Assembly: GCA_900708905.1 (NCBI GenBank) | Contig: CAADRB010000057.1 | Location: 414,363 to 478,362 of the forward strand | Direction of reading: 5' to 3' | Length of the DNA: 64,000 nucleotides | DNA from: Hymenolepis diminuta | Taxonomy: Eukaryota > Platyhelminthes > Cestoda > Cyclophyllidea > Hymenolepididae | Shown here: one piece after another, positions 54,001-64,000 of the stretch | Layout: every line of letters begins with the position of its first letter | Position numbering within the stretch: the stretch's first letter is position 1 | Translations under genes and position numbers: made by a program | The notes under the pieces: model-generated | The model's input: only the letters and a program-made list of their open reading frames with translations | The model's database searches: none | What the model was told of the DNA's origin: nothing

Positions 54001-57000
54001 ATTATTCAACTAAGACGGAAGAGCATTTGTTCGCATTTTCGCCATTTTTTATTCATTGGTTAAGTTATCCATCCGCCCTCTTACATTCCGGATATGTTTC
54101 CCCTCAAAAGTTTTAAGTCAAAATTATCATCGCTCTTGGTTTCAGGATTGTGGTCAGAAATACCTTAAGTGAATGCTGGAGCCCTGACAAATAATAGTAA
54201 CGTAATGTTTAAGGACTTGGTTAGCAATTACTGTCAAACCTTGGGTACTTTCAGACTAAAAGGAAGAGCTTGATTAGCTAACCTGAAACATCGTAGAATG
54301 TTAGCCCTTTTTCTTCTTTACCTATTTCAAACTATTTTTATAGCCTGTTCGGAAAAACTGTGCTCTCACTTGTTTGTGGAAATACGAACGTCGTTGTACT
54401 TCTTTGTTTAACCTTTTTCACTGATCTGTCAGATTTCCATGTCCACATCGAAGTGTATTTCGGGATTTTAACTTGGAGGTGGTGGTTTGATGATGAAACC
54501 TTAATTGAGCGAGGAATTTCTTTGTTTTTAAAAGGAACTTCGGTTTCTCAGTCCTCTATAATTAAAACTGCTGTTAATACGTATTTTCCTACTTAGATAT
54601 AGACTCTCCTCTCAGACACGGAAGGAACAGGATGGAAAATTTGTAGTCTAAATGATAGATTCTCCTTACTTTGTTTAGAAAGTACAACTCTACTTGTGTG
54701 GTTATGGGCTTGATCGGTTACCCGATTAGTAACAATGAAACTTCACTCTTATGTGCAGTCACAGAAGAGCAATATTCCATGTCTGAGGAGCGATTTCCTT
54801 TCACACAATTTTACGAATTCTGCTTTGGGCTTCGAAAACACTATATTCTATCTATCGTTAATTTCCTCATCTATACATTCTTTTAAAAGTAGCCATTTAG
54901 TCGGTAATTGTTGTTGAAGATCAAGTCCCTTCTTTGATTTATCTGTTTATTTATGTCAGGACCTGAATATTTATCCTTATCTCTTTGCAACCATTTGGAG
55001 TGGTTCAACATTACACTATCATCATTATTTATCTTACAAATATATAAGTGCCTAGTGCCGCGACACTTCTCTTTTTCTATAAATACGTCCTTTTGATCTA
55101 TTTTTTCTATCTTGTTATATGTAAGCGCTCTTTACTTATTTTAGCAACAAAATTGTGTGCCCTTTGTCATGTTTATTGCACTTATTTCCTATCTCTACTT
55201 AGATGGTTTTAAGTCGCTATTTTCGGAGTTCGAAACTGTCAATAATCTCGTGATTATCTAAGGAGAAGGAGTTAGGTGATGTTCTTTTGCTGTTATAAAG
55301 AGTTTTCTACTTCTGAAGGTAAAATGCTCCCTGTATATTCTTACAGAAATGTCGAGTGCTCCTTTTTGTGACAGGTAGTAATTTGGTAGAGGAACTGGCA
55401 CCAAATTCAAGCAATCCAAATTATATGGAAAGAGATAAGCGGAGGCATAGAAATCTATGAAGTTCGTACGTCAGTAGTTCAGCTTTATGTCTATTGACGT
55501 TGCATCACCATTTCCTATCTGTCTAATGGTTTCGCTGTAGCATTAACGTATAGACAATTTCCCTCACTTTTCTATTGCCCAATAAACATCTTTTCACGTA
55601 AATGCCGCAGTAGGCTGGACTGTTGTAGCCCCTTTTGGGGGCACGATTGTCCCAATTTTGATATTGTGACCTGACTAGTTGGCCAATTTATGTCTTCTAT
55701 GGAAAAATTAAATTTTCTCTTCACTAATGTCATGTACTTGTTTCCCGTTATTCTGTTCTTCCGTTGGTCAACGTACTTTTAATTGCTCCGTTCGAGAAAT
55801 GTGTTCATATTTGAGTGAGTATTATACTTTTTAAACTTCTCAGACGCAAAATTTCGGTTAGTGTACAGTTAGAAAATTCACTTAATTTCAGAACCCATTC
55901 AAAGTTTTCTTCGAGTTACGGTCTCTGTAGGGTGTCAAACTATTAAGAAGCTCATTGCCAAAGTATTTTCAGTAGAATGCCAGTTAACGAATTTTCTTTA
56001 AAAGGCATTTGATTTTTTTATCCTGCTTTATCACTAAATGCATGCTTTTAGCATTTTCTTTCAACTCCGTTTTTTAAAATAGCACGCACAGGTGTCGTAG
56101 TAATGTCCACGACCGCCAAGTCGTGTCTCGATGGTCATCGCTGGCCATAACCTAATCGAAATGGGGAATACTAGAGTTGCTGAATTGATATTTTATAACC
56201 ATAGATTATGCCTCCTCTTTGCAAAAAATGTGTTATGGAAGTTCTTTCTTTCATAAGGTTTGGAGAATATAAAAGGAAGTAAAATGAAGAAGTAAATACG
56301 AATGTGGAGGTTAGACTTCTTTAGAATCTTATACATATATTAGTAAAATGCTGTCTGGGTAGAATCAGTGCCACTTTTCCTAATTATTCATTTGCGAATA
56401 TTTTATTGTCCTGATTTGGTGAATACAAATATTGAGATGACATTCTCTGCACCCTGATAGGCGAAGCACCACTTGTCAGAGTTATTTAACTTGTTTTATG
56501 TGTATTCGTATAAATACCCTTAACTCAAACTCTATTTACTTCTATTACTTTTCTTTATTGTTGTTGCCTCTGAATTAGCCAGTTTCAACTTTTTTGCTTA
56601 TTCAACAACCATTTATTTGCATATCACATTGTTCCTGATCCAGACACCAGTATCAATTTTACAACTACCCACTCAATTTTCTTAAAAATTTCGTTTTAGA
56701 CCGTTAGTTTTATGTACAATTCCAATATTTATTTGTTATATAATTTAATTTAATTTATTTATTTGAGTTTTTAAATTTGCGCTTTTATTCCACTAAATAA
56801 TCATCTGAGACGGATAGGCTATTTGGAAGAGGAAGAGTAGGTTTATTTTAACCTAACTGCGAAAAGACATCGATAAATGAATCGGAGCGCAAGTGAGTCA
56901 ATCCCTCAATAATTGTCGGACGGGAGCAATAATCTGTTGAAAATTGCAATGAATAATGCAAGAAATCACGTAGCACTTAGTACTACAGCGAAATCATGAG

Positions 57001-60000
57001 GGCAATCTTTTTCAAGGTGATCTATTAAGTGTTGGAAGAATAACGAGGAGAAAGAAATCATTGTATTCCCATAAACGAGCATTTTGTTTACTTTAGCATT
57101 GCACTTCACTCTTCTTAAAGAAGAAATGCCAATTGCTATTTTTGGCATTTCATGAATTGCAATGTGTGATTCAGCACATGCAGTGGGTGTTAGGGGATCT
57201 TGTGCAGTTTCGTCGTGATCATGTGGGTGCAGGGTACGTTCTTTTTCTACCTCTCTGGTTGCAGTTGTGCTGAATCATTCCCGATTCGGACTACTACTAT
57301 CATCATCCCATAATCTTATACATCTTCCAACTTCTGAGGTTCGGATTCCCCATTCGGTGGTATTTGTTGCTATTATGTTATAACTTAAAATTCATCAACC
57401 TAGGAAAGAGAAACTTACCAAGCTTTTGTTTTTCTACCCCGCCACAAGCAAGATAGGAAGGGGGTATGGGCTGTGGCGGAAATACTTTTATTTTTAGAAA
57501 AAACAAAAAAACTGAGATACCAATTGCGGATTTGTTGATGGCCAGAATCGATCGATGAACATCTTAAGGAAAAGTTAATGAGCTGTTACGTGGTCATAAA
57601 CGCCTGTCATAGACTTATTTACAGTTACTGATTTCTTATTTTAAAACCGTCTTTAATTTACTCTTCCAATAATCAATAACACATTATTTATTATTTATAC
57701 AAGTCACAGTCCGACCTTGTTGGTCTTAGCAATTTTTAAATAGTCCCTCTTTTCTCTATTTTTCCCTTCTATTTTCCTGTGGTTGTGGCCGTTAAGAAAA
57801 TTTGGGCAAAAATGTAGTATTTTCTTATACGACATTATTTTCCGTTTGTATATTCTCAGTTAAATAATTTACCTTTACCTGAAGATACAGTCGCTTTTAT
57901 TAATTAGGAGTGATTCATCCAGGTTTACCTCCACTTTACAAGATCAGCTTTTCTATTTTATTTATTAGCTAGGAATTCAAATTTGGCCTATTTTCAGTTA
58001 ATTTGAAAAGATCTGTTTTGTGTGCGATTCAGCACTCTAAAGGCGATATCCACTTTCTATTTTTCTCTAAAGTGGGTTCAATTTCTGATGGAAGATTTAT
58101 TTTTGTGATAAAATCTGTTCGTTTGAAGGTGGGCATTCCTTCTTCTTTCATTTTCACGAAGTATCATAACTCCACCATTTACACTACCGATTAACGCCAA
58201 TTTCTTTCATTTACCTAGCCTATGCATTTCTAGCCCAAATGTGCATACATGTGTACGCGGGTATAGTGACTGACGTCATTTTTGGTGCTGCGTTTGTGTG
58301 TGTGCCTCTGTGTCGACTTTGTCTAGTTGACATTTGTACGTAGTATGCAGCAATGGTTAAGATGGGGAGGTAGGAGGGGAGCCAGATTAGTCATCATCTT
58401 CCCTTCTTCCTATCGATTTGCGATATCAGAAAGGCGAAGGAAATTCCTTTACGTGTATATGTGTATATGATCCGACTGTAAGTCTCCTTATTATATAATA
58501 AATTCATTTCAGAAACCAGTATTTAGGTTACGGTTTAAAGATCATCGGCTGCATTTTACAGCCCTGACGCTAATTTTATTACAAAGTATCAGTGCATTTT
58601 AAGCGACGGTGTGCGCAGATTTGGACACCATTTGCAATGAAGAATAAAGTATTTCAGTTGGAGATTTGAATCGAGAGATAATTTACTTCATTTCAGTCTT
58701 GCTTATTGTAGTCTAGTTTACTCTAATGGCTCTGCAATGGTGTTTTTTGTTTCAGTTTCTTGTTCAAAGCAGTTTTGAATTTGAAATAGGTCAGGAAAGT
58801 AACTAGAATTGTTCTCTAATTGAATAATGTGTGAAGCGCATTAATTTTATTAACGTAGGCTTTTGAAGAAAATCTTAGAGCTATTGTTCGGAAAATATAT
58901 GCCTAAAGCCTTTCTGCCAATATATCTCCAAAATATTGGGGATATCAACTCCCATTATAATTTCGTATATTGTGTCATCATCTTAGTGAATTAAATTTTG
59001 ATAAATTAATTATGAATTGACAAATACGCATTTCAGTAATTACGGTTTCAGTGTTTACTTCACATCGGTTCGCGTTTTTACTTTTTCATAAATAACAAGT
59101 GATTGAATTTTGGATTATTGATGAGAATTAACAGGTGAGTCTACTCCTTACAATTTGCTCTTTTCTGTAGGATACCGTAACCGACTCTTAGATTCTCTAA
59201 GACGTTGCACTAATTACAAACGCGACCCGCCGACACCGCAATACAAAACGACCCAACCCACTATATCAACACAAGACGCACGTTTTCGTATCGATAGGTC
59301 GATTTATATTATGCGCCGTTTACAACCGTAATGTAAATGAATTCGTTCAAATAAAAGGGAATTAAAAGAGGCTGGAATTTAAAGGTGGAAAATAAAGAAT
59401 CTTACATATAAGAATCATTTTAGGGAAAATAGTATTTTCGTATAAGTAACGCTCCTGTTCATAGATTTGATCACCCGTCTGTCTTTATCGCTAGATCAAC
59501 CGCAGGACGACAAAACTGCCATTGGGTCCTGATAATAAATAAGGAATAATATCTTGATCCTTTCTATTGCGTCATTGCACTAGATCGACGGATCACAGGC
59601 CGTTCGAGAGCTAGAGACCTGTAAGATAGCGAACACAAAAAATTAACGGTACAAAGACTATTTAAAAAATGATGTCTTTCACAATTCGCCGCCATGTGGC
59701 TTGGTGATTATGGCGACTGTCTATTGGCGATTTAAATCATGGTTGAGGGCATGCACAAGATCGCCCACACCATATGCGCCCCTCGGGTCATAAAATTATT
59801 CCGATAGCAAAATCTCTTCACACGCTGTTCCCAACTCTTCACCTCTAAATTCTACTATGGGGGACGGATTGTCCTAACACGGGGAGAGGTCTTCTTTGCT
59901 GAATAATCGATTGATAAGAGCAAAATTTAGCATTATGCAGAATTAGACTGTGTACTCGGGCCTGTAACGTTTCTACTACACCACGAGTTCATTGAGGATA

Positions 60001-63000
60001 GATAATGGCTAATTTGTTTGCTGTCAGCGAAAAAAAGAATAACATCGGACCCTTTCGAATGTGAATTTATTATCGTAATGCATGTCGCGCCTTTAGTGGG
60101 TCTGGAGTGGTAAATTAGGATTGAGTTCTGAGAGAATCTGGTTTCTGCGACTGAATAGGAAAAGAAAGATGAGAGATTTCGGTAACATGTAGACACCGGT
60201 CGCATCCTCTCATAAGATTTTCCGCATTCGAAAGTCCCAGAGCAGGTGTCTGGCAGGTTTCGTTTTCGTCTGAGAACTGGATAAGGTTGAGCTCATCGAT
60301 CCAGTCAGGACCAACAGGGTTGGTTTTTCGATCTGTAACATAGCACTCTTCGAAGATCGTCTTCTCCAGGAATGTAGCTTCGCATCGCATCAATATGTAG
60401 AGTTGCACAGCATTAGATATCGAGGCCAGTGTCAATCTGGAGCTCAAATGGTATACCATTAATGCATAGGTTAAAGTATTTTCCAGAATTAATATTTACC
60501 TGTATTAACGTGCTGTAGCTCTGCCTCATTACCGTTCGTAGAAGATTCTCGGTAGAAACCTTCTTTGTGACCATTTTCGTTGCAGTTTTGACAGTTACAT
60601 CTTTGATAGGGCAGTCTCGATTATAACGACGTTCTCCGCAAAATCAGAATCTTGGAAGCGACTGCTTCTGATATTCTTTGGATGGGGAGTAAATCCGCTC
60701 AGACATTTTCAAGCCCTTCCGGGTTGAGCACTCGCGATTAACAGCCCTGCAGCAGATTCAGGTCCGCGATGAGACTTCTTGACATCGGGTTTCTTGTCTG
60801 AGAGGGACAGAAGTCTGAGTCGGATCTCAGCAGGTCAAGGAGATCGGAGATCAAAAATGAAAACGAGGCATCTGAATTGGTTTTCTTTGAGAGAACTAAA
60901 TCGGAAAACTAGTACGAAGTCGGTTAACGATATTTACGTAATGGTGAAAAATTTCACCTTCACGTATGATCAAGTTGAAGAGAGAAATGTTGTTATCAAC
61001 AACCGAACGTAACTTACAAATCATCTTTAGATAAATTAAGTCAGCAGGATCCATCGGTTAAAGATAGGACGAACGCAGGTAGTGGTCGCTTCTGTTAATT
61101 CAGGTGGCGTGGAAGAGATCTGTCATGCTTCTTATTAATATCACGGTATTGAGTATAACGTGCTGCAAGGGTCTCATCTGTAAGAGGATTATTATCCTTT
61201 GTCGACGTTGAGAAATTCATCTGGGTAGAGGTATTTCTCATGATTGAAGAGAACCGGGCTTCCATACCCGAGTAATTCGATAACTGTGTCGCCAAATTGC
61301 TTTAATCTGCCCATTTCTGTAGGATGACGCACCGGCTCTTAGAGTCCCTGAGACAGTGTATTAGTTACAAATACCACCCGACAAAAATACGCCACAAAAC
61401 GACCCAAACCACCACATCAGAATAAGACTTCGTATCGATAAGTTGATTTATATTATCCGCCATTTACAACCACAATGTAAGTAAATTCGTTCGAATGAAA
61501 GGGAATTAAAAGAAGCAAAAATCAGAAGGTGGAAAATAAAGAACCTTACATATAAGAGTTATTTTGGGAAAATATTATTTTCTTATATGTAACACTATCT
61601 CTATAATAAGCTATTTTCGATCTCTTTCTTTGAATTAAATAGGTTATTTATGGGGGGTTATGGGAGGTGGGAGGAAGTTATACGAATGTCATTTGATCAC
61701 ATTTTTTCAATGAACATGTCAATTTGTTTCGATTAAAAATGAAGCGTGTTTCTTTATAATAGTCCCTTTCACGAAGGAACATTAGTTATACGAAGAAATG
61801 GACTATCTCTTGTTGCTATAAGAATTTTTTCATTCCATGCGATCCACCTCATCGATGAGATTATTAGTTTTCGCTATTTGGCAAAACAATTCCCTCAAAG
61901 AATTTTTTCCAACTAACTTAATGTTAATCATTACTACTAAGGTTAATATAGAGGTCAGTAAGCAATGATCTGATAATTTCCTCATTCGACTGCCGTTGCG
62001 TTTCGCTTTCTCCTCCAACACTTCAGGGGAATAATTTGATTTTTGTGTGTTTATTAACCGTCGTTAAAATGAGTAATTGTATTAGTCGTTGAATTCGCTT
62101 CAATTTGATTTATTCAATCATCATTTGGTAAGGGTAGTTTTTGCTAGCAGTGGTTTTAGTCTTCTAGGATATCATTGCGCCAAGAGAGTTCGCCCACTTT
62201 TCACTCTCTGTCGTTAGACTGGTAGGAGATGAGGATTTCTAGTCTCCTCTCGTAATTTTCCTATTTCAGGCGACCTTGGAATCCTTCGCCCGCCAATAAT
62301 CGATTCGATTCGGTCAGCAGTGACAGCTGGAGTCAGGACAACAACAAACTCGACAAAAAGTCCAATCGTCGGTCTCTGAGTTCATCAGAATCATCTTCCA
62401 GAAGGAGACGTAAGCAGAGGCACCATTCTTCCTCTTCAATACAGACAAGAAATAGACGGAAAACGTCTTTTGATATGGTAAGTATCCTTATCCTCTTTTA
62501 GTCATGAAAATTGGCGGAAATCTGGCCATTTGGATATGGGCGTGAAGTTTTTATGTTGCCTATATTATTTGAAAAGGAAAACTAGACGGTACCTTTTGAT
62601 ATTTTCGTCAGATTTCGATCTTCAAAAATATGGAATTCTCAAGGGTATGATTTACGACTGGTACTCTTTGGTCGTAAGATTTCATGTAAGATTTCGGATA
62701 GGCGAACATTCGCACTCTCCTGGAGATACAGTGGTAAAGAATGTCGATTTGCATGGTTGACTGTTTATGTTCATTGCATTTGTTGGCACATACTTCACAA
62801 GTCACTTCTTCACTAAGATAGGGTGATAGTGCTACTCCCACATTTATAATTGCAGAGCTGTTGGTTTGTCTGGGCTAAGTTTTACAATCAGTACGAATCA
62901 TATCAATGATTCCCAGCTTTTATACCAATTACTTTTTATATACCCGTCTTAAATCCATTCTTGACCTTGATACATCCGGCACTTTTTTTATTTTATAATC

Positions 63001-63984
63001 TTATTATCTTCTAAAACAACCACAACTCTTCCAATTAAATAATTTGCATGTGATTCAGCAAAACTTTCTATATTCACCACATTGTGCCGAGTACTGATCC
63101 ACTATTTTAGTATATTTTAACAAAAAATAAAATTGTTACTTTGATTTCTTTTTTGGATAGAAATATTCCATTTTATCTAAAAATCTTTTACTGAATCGGG
63201 AAGGTAGATTTATTAAAAGGGTTTTCATCCTCTCATGTAGCCGTAACTGGAAGTGTAACTGATAGTTATATCATTAAGGGGAGAAATATGTATCAACAAA
63301 CTTCACAACTTTAAGCTCTATTATTACAGAAGAATTCCTAGTGAAGCTTTAGCGAGTCAGCAGTCATTCAAATACAACATGGACAGTATTAAAATAACTT
63401 TTATTCTATCAAATGTAACCCATTTTCTCATGTCATTATAGCGCACACACACACATACATGCAACCAGCGGTTACTCAATTGTACCTTTTCAATTAATCG
63501 AACTGTTACTAATATAAAGCAATTTTCTTGGCATTTTCTCAAGATTGCACCCTTATTTAAGTCTATCTAAACTCTCTCTATTCATACTCAGAGTACTTTT
63601 CAACCAGTAAGTATAATGTGGCTAGCAGTTTTCTTTTTCAATTTATTATAAAATGAGTTAATAATTTTAGTCGTTTGAACGTAAGCTTCCTGCAGCTTAC
63701 TCATCAACCAATCGCACTCGTTGCCGTATGCCACCTGCACAGCACTTCTCCAGTTCAGCAGCTTCTTCAAGAACTATTTCTACGGTCTCAACGCTCTCGC
63801 CAAAAGCTACCAACCAACCGAAGAAGACCACACCTCAAAGAAGACGTCGGGGATCTTCTTCCATTTCCTCCCTCTCCTCTTCATTCTCTTCATCATTCTC
63901 TTCTTCCTCCCGTTCTTCTTCTTGTATGACTGCTAACAGCAACAATACTCCTCGAAAGATCTCGCACAGCCTTCAACGGCCTAG
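33068..63984 (+). CDS. Large Arg/Ser-rich low-complexity protein, 5' part (runs off window)
   Basis: Seven exons join in frame: 33068-33333 (acceptor just upstream, exon from 33063), 42020-42138, 42208-42328, 44825-44881, 46642-46857, 62270-62477, 63671-63984. Donors are GTAAGT/GTGAGT/GTATGT-like and each split codon is completed by the next exon, giving 433 residues before the window ends in a phase-2 donor. Residues 1-88 are His/Arg/Ser-rich; about 130-155 is strongly acidic (SPEEGEALDDDEYESDD); about 210-260 and 290-325 are rich in RS, SR and SSS; about 365-410 holds RRRRG followed by a long serine run. This composition is typical of nuclear RNA-processing or chromatin-linked proteins, but no folded domain is visible, so no family is named. 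The 57-nt exon 4 is least certain: it has a weak acceptor and can be skipped without changing frame. The ATG at 33068 may be internal. Introns of 8.7 and 15.4 kb contain the retroelements. Confidence 0.5.
33845..34088 (+). repeat. LTR-like dispersed repeat, second copy
   Basis: It aligns along its length and in the same orientation with 9400-9665 (shared GGAATAAGTCAA, GAGGTGGC, AGGTTTATA, ATCGCCA-GTGT, ACATCTG). It lies just left of the decayed gypsy copy in intron 1 of the large gene. The 20-bp palindrome of the first copy is eroded here. Confidence 0.6.
34246..35720 (-). mobile_element. Decayed Ty3/gypsy-type element, copy A (internal part)
   Basis: Minus-strand remnant homologous to the interior of the better preserved copy at 59152-61594. 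The left end, 34246-34269, matches the outer end of that copy's LTR (TTATTTTCTTA-ATGTAACA); only about 25 bp of LTR are recognisable. The interior follows copy B in order: the CACCCGTC-GTCTTTATCG block, the TTGGTGATTATG block, the protease-linker region, zinc knuckles, and a pre-knuckle gag peptide (AEIRLRLLS). No YxDD reverse transcriptase core, RNase H or integrase was found. The element sits in intron 1 of the large plus-strand gene, antisense to it. It is flanked by LTR-like repeats of another family in direct orientation, which may mean a nested insertion. Confidence 0.7.
35164..35649 (-). pseudogene. gag-protease remnant of gypsy copy A
   Basis: A 161-codon open stretch of gag and the start of pol. 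Two zinc knuckles are visible: CRFCGERHYHRDS (CX2CX3HX4S) and CQNCNENGHKEGPY (CX2CX4HX4Y). Each has lost its last Cys. A protease-like part follows, with QVWRSPKPG and ASDDAARIYGWMRC, but the Asp-Thr/Ser-Gly active-site triad expected before it is not present (LWLTMAP instead). The sequence then breaks into stops before the pol linker. It is a non-functional retrotransposon fragment; the first codon is arbitrary because upstream gag carries stops. Confidence 0.75.
36131..36185 (+). repeat. LTR-like dispersed repeat, terminal fragment
   Basis: About 55 bp match the right end of the repeats at 9400-9665 and 33845-34088 (CCAGT-ATCA, GATCG-CAGGT, GACATCTGCTG-CTA). It lies on the other side of gypsy copy A in the same orientation as the 33.8-kb copy. 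Confidence 0.5.
37520..37605 (-). repeat. tRNA-derived SINE-like repeat, copy 2
   Basis: On the minus strand the segment carries a near-consensus RNA polymerase III B box, GGTTCGATGCC (37552-37562), followed by CATCGGTCCACATCCCGTGGTG. That matches the CATCGATGCA-ACCCAGTGAGTG stretch of the 39.8-kb copy. Upstream, GCTCTGCGGTCAAGTCTGAT resembles its CTCGTCTGCATGATCAGAAGTC. Confidence 0.5.
39451..39560 (+). repeat. tRNA-derived SINE-like repeat, copy 3
   Basis: It starts with an A-box-like CCGGTGGCTCAGTG, then TGTTCATCGATGCACA, and ends in CCAACCCCACTGATTAAGTCTGG. The tail matches copies 1 and 4. It lies 205 bp from copy 4 in opposite orientation. Confidence 0.6.
39765..39870 (-). repeat. tRNA-derived SINE-like repeat, copy 4
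   Basis: On the minus strand the order is CCGGTGATTAACGTACTCGTCTGC (A-box region), TCATGAGTTCAATGCTC (B-box region), ATCGATGCATACCCAGTGAG, then GGCCAACCACACTGATTAAGT. The spacing of A and B boxes is that of a tRNA, so the head looks tRNA-derived; no complete cloverleaf or intact gene is claimed. Confidence 0.6.
41601..41631. other. Two overlapping perfect hairpins
   Basis: GAAACATAAGC (41601-41611) pairs perfectly with 41618-41628 around a 6-nt loop. AGCGAAACA (41609-41617) pairs perfectly with 41623-41631 around a 5-nt loop. The 11-bp and 9-bp stems use the same bases and cannot form together. The site is about 390 nt before exon 2 of the large gene, inside its intron 1. Confidence 0.8.
42329..46641. 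other. Introns around the small exon 4 of the large gene
   Basis: Outside the candidate exon 44825-44881 this 4.3-kb stretch holds only AT-rich sequence. An alternative acceptor TAG sits at 44797-44799, 25 nt upstream of the one used. A minus-strand frame at 44479-44694 was considered and not accepted. Confidence 0.4.
46858..59151. other. Intron 5 of the large gene, part before the LTR element
   Basis: About 12.3 kb contain no exon that fits the phase-2 junction between exons 5 and 6 and no recognised gene. Frames of 60-90 codons on either strand (for example 51229-51476, open on both strands) have no family features. The exons on either side join in frame (AG plus G) without needing anything from here. 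Confidence 0.4.
59152..59451 (-). repeat. LTR of gypsy copy B (3' LTR, left)
   Basis: A direct repeat of 61295-61594, about 290-300 bp. Shared blocks include TTTCTGTAGGAT, CAAAACGACCCAA, CGTATCGATA, TTTATATTAT, GGGAATTAAAAGA, GGTGGAAAATAAAGAA and TTACATATAAGA. As the element is on the minus strand this is the 3' LTR; it begins CGTTAC where the 5' LTR begins TGTTAC. A short purine-rich GAACAGGAG just inside may be the polypurine tract. Confidence 0.85.
60115..60640 (-). pseudogene. gag knuckle and protease-linker remnant of gypsy copy B
   Basis: On the minus strand FCGERRYNRDC, with a stop just before it, and then in another frame CQNCNENGHKEGFY are the zinc knuckles. After a gap, 60459-60115 encodes MRCEATFLEKTIFEECYVTD and NPVGPDWIDELNL, the characteristic end of the gypsy protease and its linker to reverse transcriptase. 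It continues as MRGCDRCLHVTEI, which may be the start of the reverse transcriptase. Frameshifts between these blocks show it is dead. The Tyr that replaces the last Cys of the second knuckle is shared with copy A. Confidence 0.7.
61095..61265 (-). pseudogene. gag start of gypsy copy B
   Basis: The first ATG after the primer-binding motif (61265) opens a 57-codon frame beginning MEARFSSIMRN and ending at a stop at 61095. Its place directly after LTR and primer site fits the gag N-terminus; the frame is then lost. No domain is recognised in this fragment. Confidence 0.45.
61284..61294 (-). promoter_or_regulatory. Putative tRNA primer-binding site of gypsy copy B
   Basis: TGGCGACACAG on the minus strand abuts the inner end of the 5' LTR. 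TGG at the LTR edge is the expected complement of a tRNA 3' CCA. Which tRNA is not determined. Confidence 0.5.
61295..61594 (-). repeat. LTR of gypsy copy B (5' LTR, right)
   Basis: Partner of 59152-59451. On the minus strand it starts TGTTACATATAAG and ends at AGCAATT just before the primer-binding motif. The two LTRs differ by many substitutions and small indels, so the insertion is old. Confidence 0.85.
62478..63670. other. Intron 6 of the large gene
   Basis: Starts with GTAAGT and ends with AATTTTAG. No exon or repeat is recognised except the short CA run. Confidence 0.5.
63444..63455. repeat. (CA)n microsatellite in intron 6 of the large gene
   Basis: Six uninterrupted CA units followed by ATACAT. 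Confidence 0.8.
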
Positions 63985-64000
63985 GTAATCTCTCTAGAAG

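Larger units (their letters stand above)
59152..61594 (-). mobile_element. Ty3/gypsy-type LTR element, copy B, internally deleted
   Basis: About 2.44 kb bounded by two LTRs in direct orientation, on the minus strand. From its 5' end: LTR 61594-61295, primer-binding motif TGGCGACACAG immediately inside, gag start at 61265 (soon broken), knuckle region near 60640-60550, protease-linker region 60459-60240, then about 0.8 kb of eroded sequence and the 3' LTR. The interior is about 1.84 kb, far short of a complete gypsy interior, and lacks any reverse transcriptase YxDD core, RNase H or integrase. Several stops and frame changes are present. It lies in the 15.4-kb intron 5 of the large gene, antisense to it. 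No clear target-site duplication was seen at the ends. Confidence 0.85.

Noticed and set aside
1..64000. CRISPR arrays, bacterial operons, ribosome binding sites, integrons
   Set aside because: Spliced genes and retroelements show eukaryotic nuclear DNA; no regularly spaced repeats were seen.

Overview
The window is AT-rich, gene-poor eukaryotic DNA with spliced genes, introns of 33 bp to more than 15 kb, AATAAA/ATTAAA signals, tRNA-like short repeats and decayed Ty3/gypsy-type retrotransposons. A flatworm, most likely a tapeworm, fits best: some introns are extremely short (33 and 40 nt) next to very long ones, and the retroelement gag carries CX2CX3H-type zinc knuckles. This assignment is inference; no rRNA or spliced-leader sequence is present to settle it.

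Left part (4.6-13.3 kb): two complete five-exon glycoside hydrolase family 27 genes (alpha-N-acetylgalactosaminidase/alpha-galactosidase type) lie tail to tail. All introns are phase 0 and exons 2, 3 and 4 have identical lengths in both, so they are an inverted duplication. The catalytic aspartates are kept in both. The substrate-recognition loop is Ser..Ala in the plus-strand copy (GalNAc type) and a mixed Ser..Leu in the minus-strand copy.

Middle (20.2-22.5 kb, minus strand): a complete two-exon cytochrome c gene (104 aa), then the last three exons of a protein whose C-terminal half I read as a MAGUK-type guanylate-kinase-like domain with a degenerate P-loop. Its upstream exons were not found.

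Right part (33.1-64 kb, plus strand): phase-compatible exons can be joined into the first 433 residues of one large gene for an acidic, then Arg/Ser-rich, low-complexity protein of nuclear type. The gene runs off the right edge. Its introns hold most of the repeats: two decayed gypsy-type copies, both antisense to the gene (one at about 34.2-35.7 kb, one with both LTRs at 59.15-61.59 kb), a second LTR-like repeat family, and three of four copies of a tRNA-derived SINE-like repeat, two of them as a close inverted pair.

The rest (about 1-4.6, 6.9-9.4, 13.4-20.2 and 22.5-33 kb) shows no gene I can support. I found no CRISPR array, bacterial-type operon or clear new biological system. The best leads are the hybrid-specificity GH27 paralogue, the apparently non-autonomous gypsy family, and a pair of mutually exclusive hairpins at 41.6 kb.
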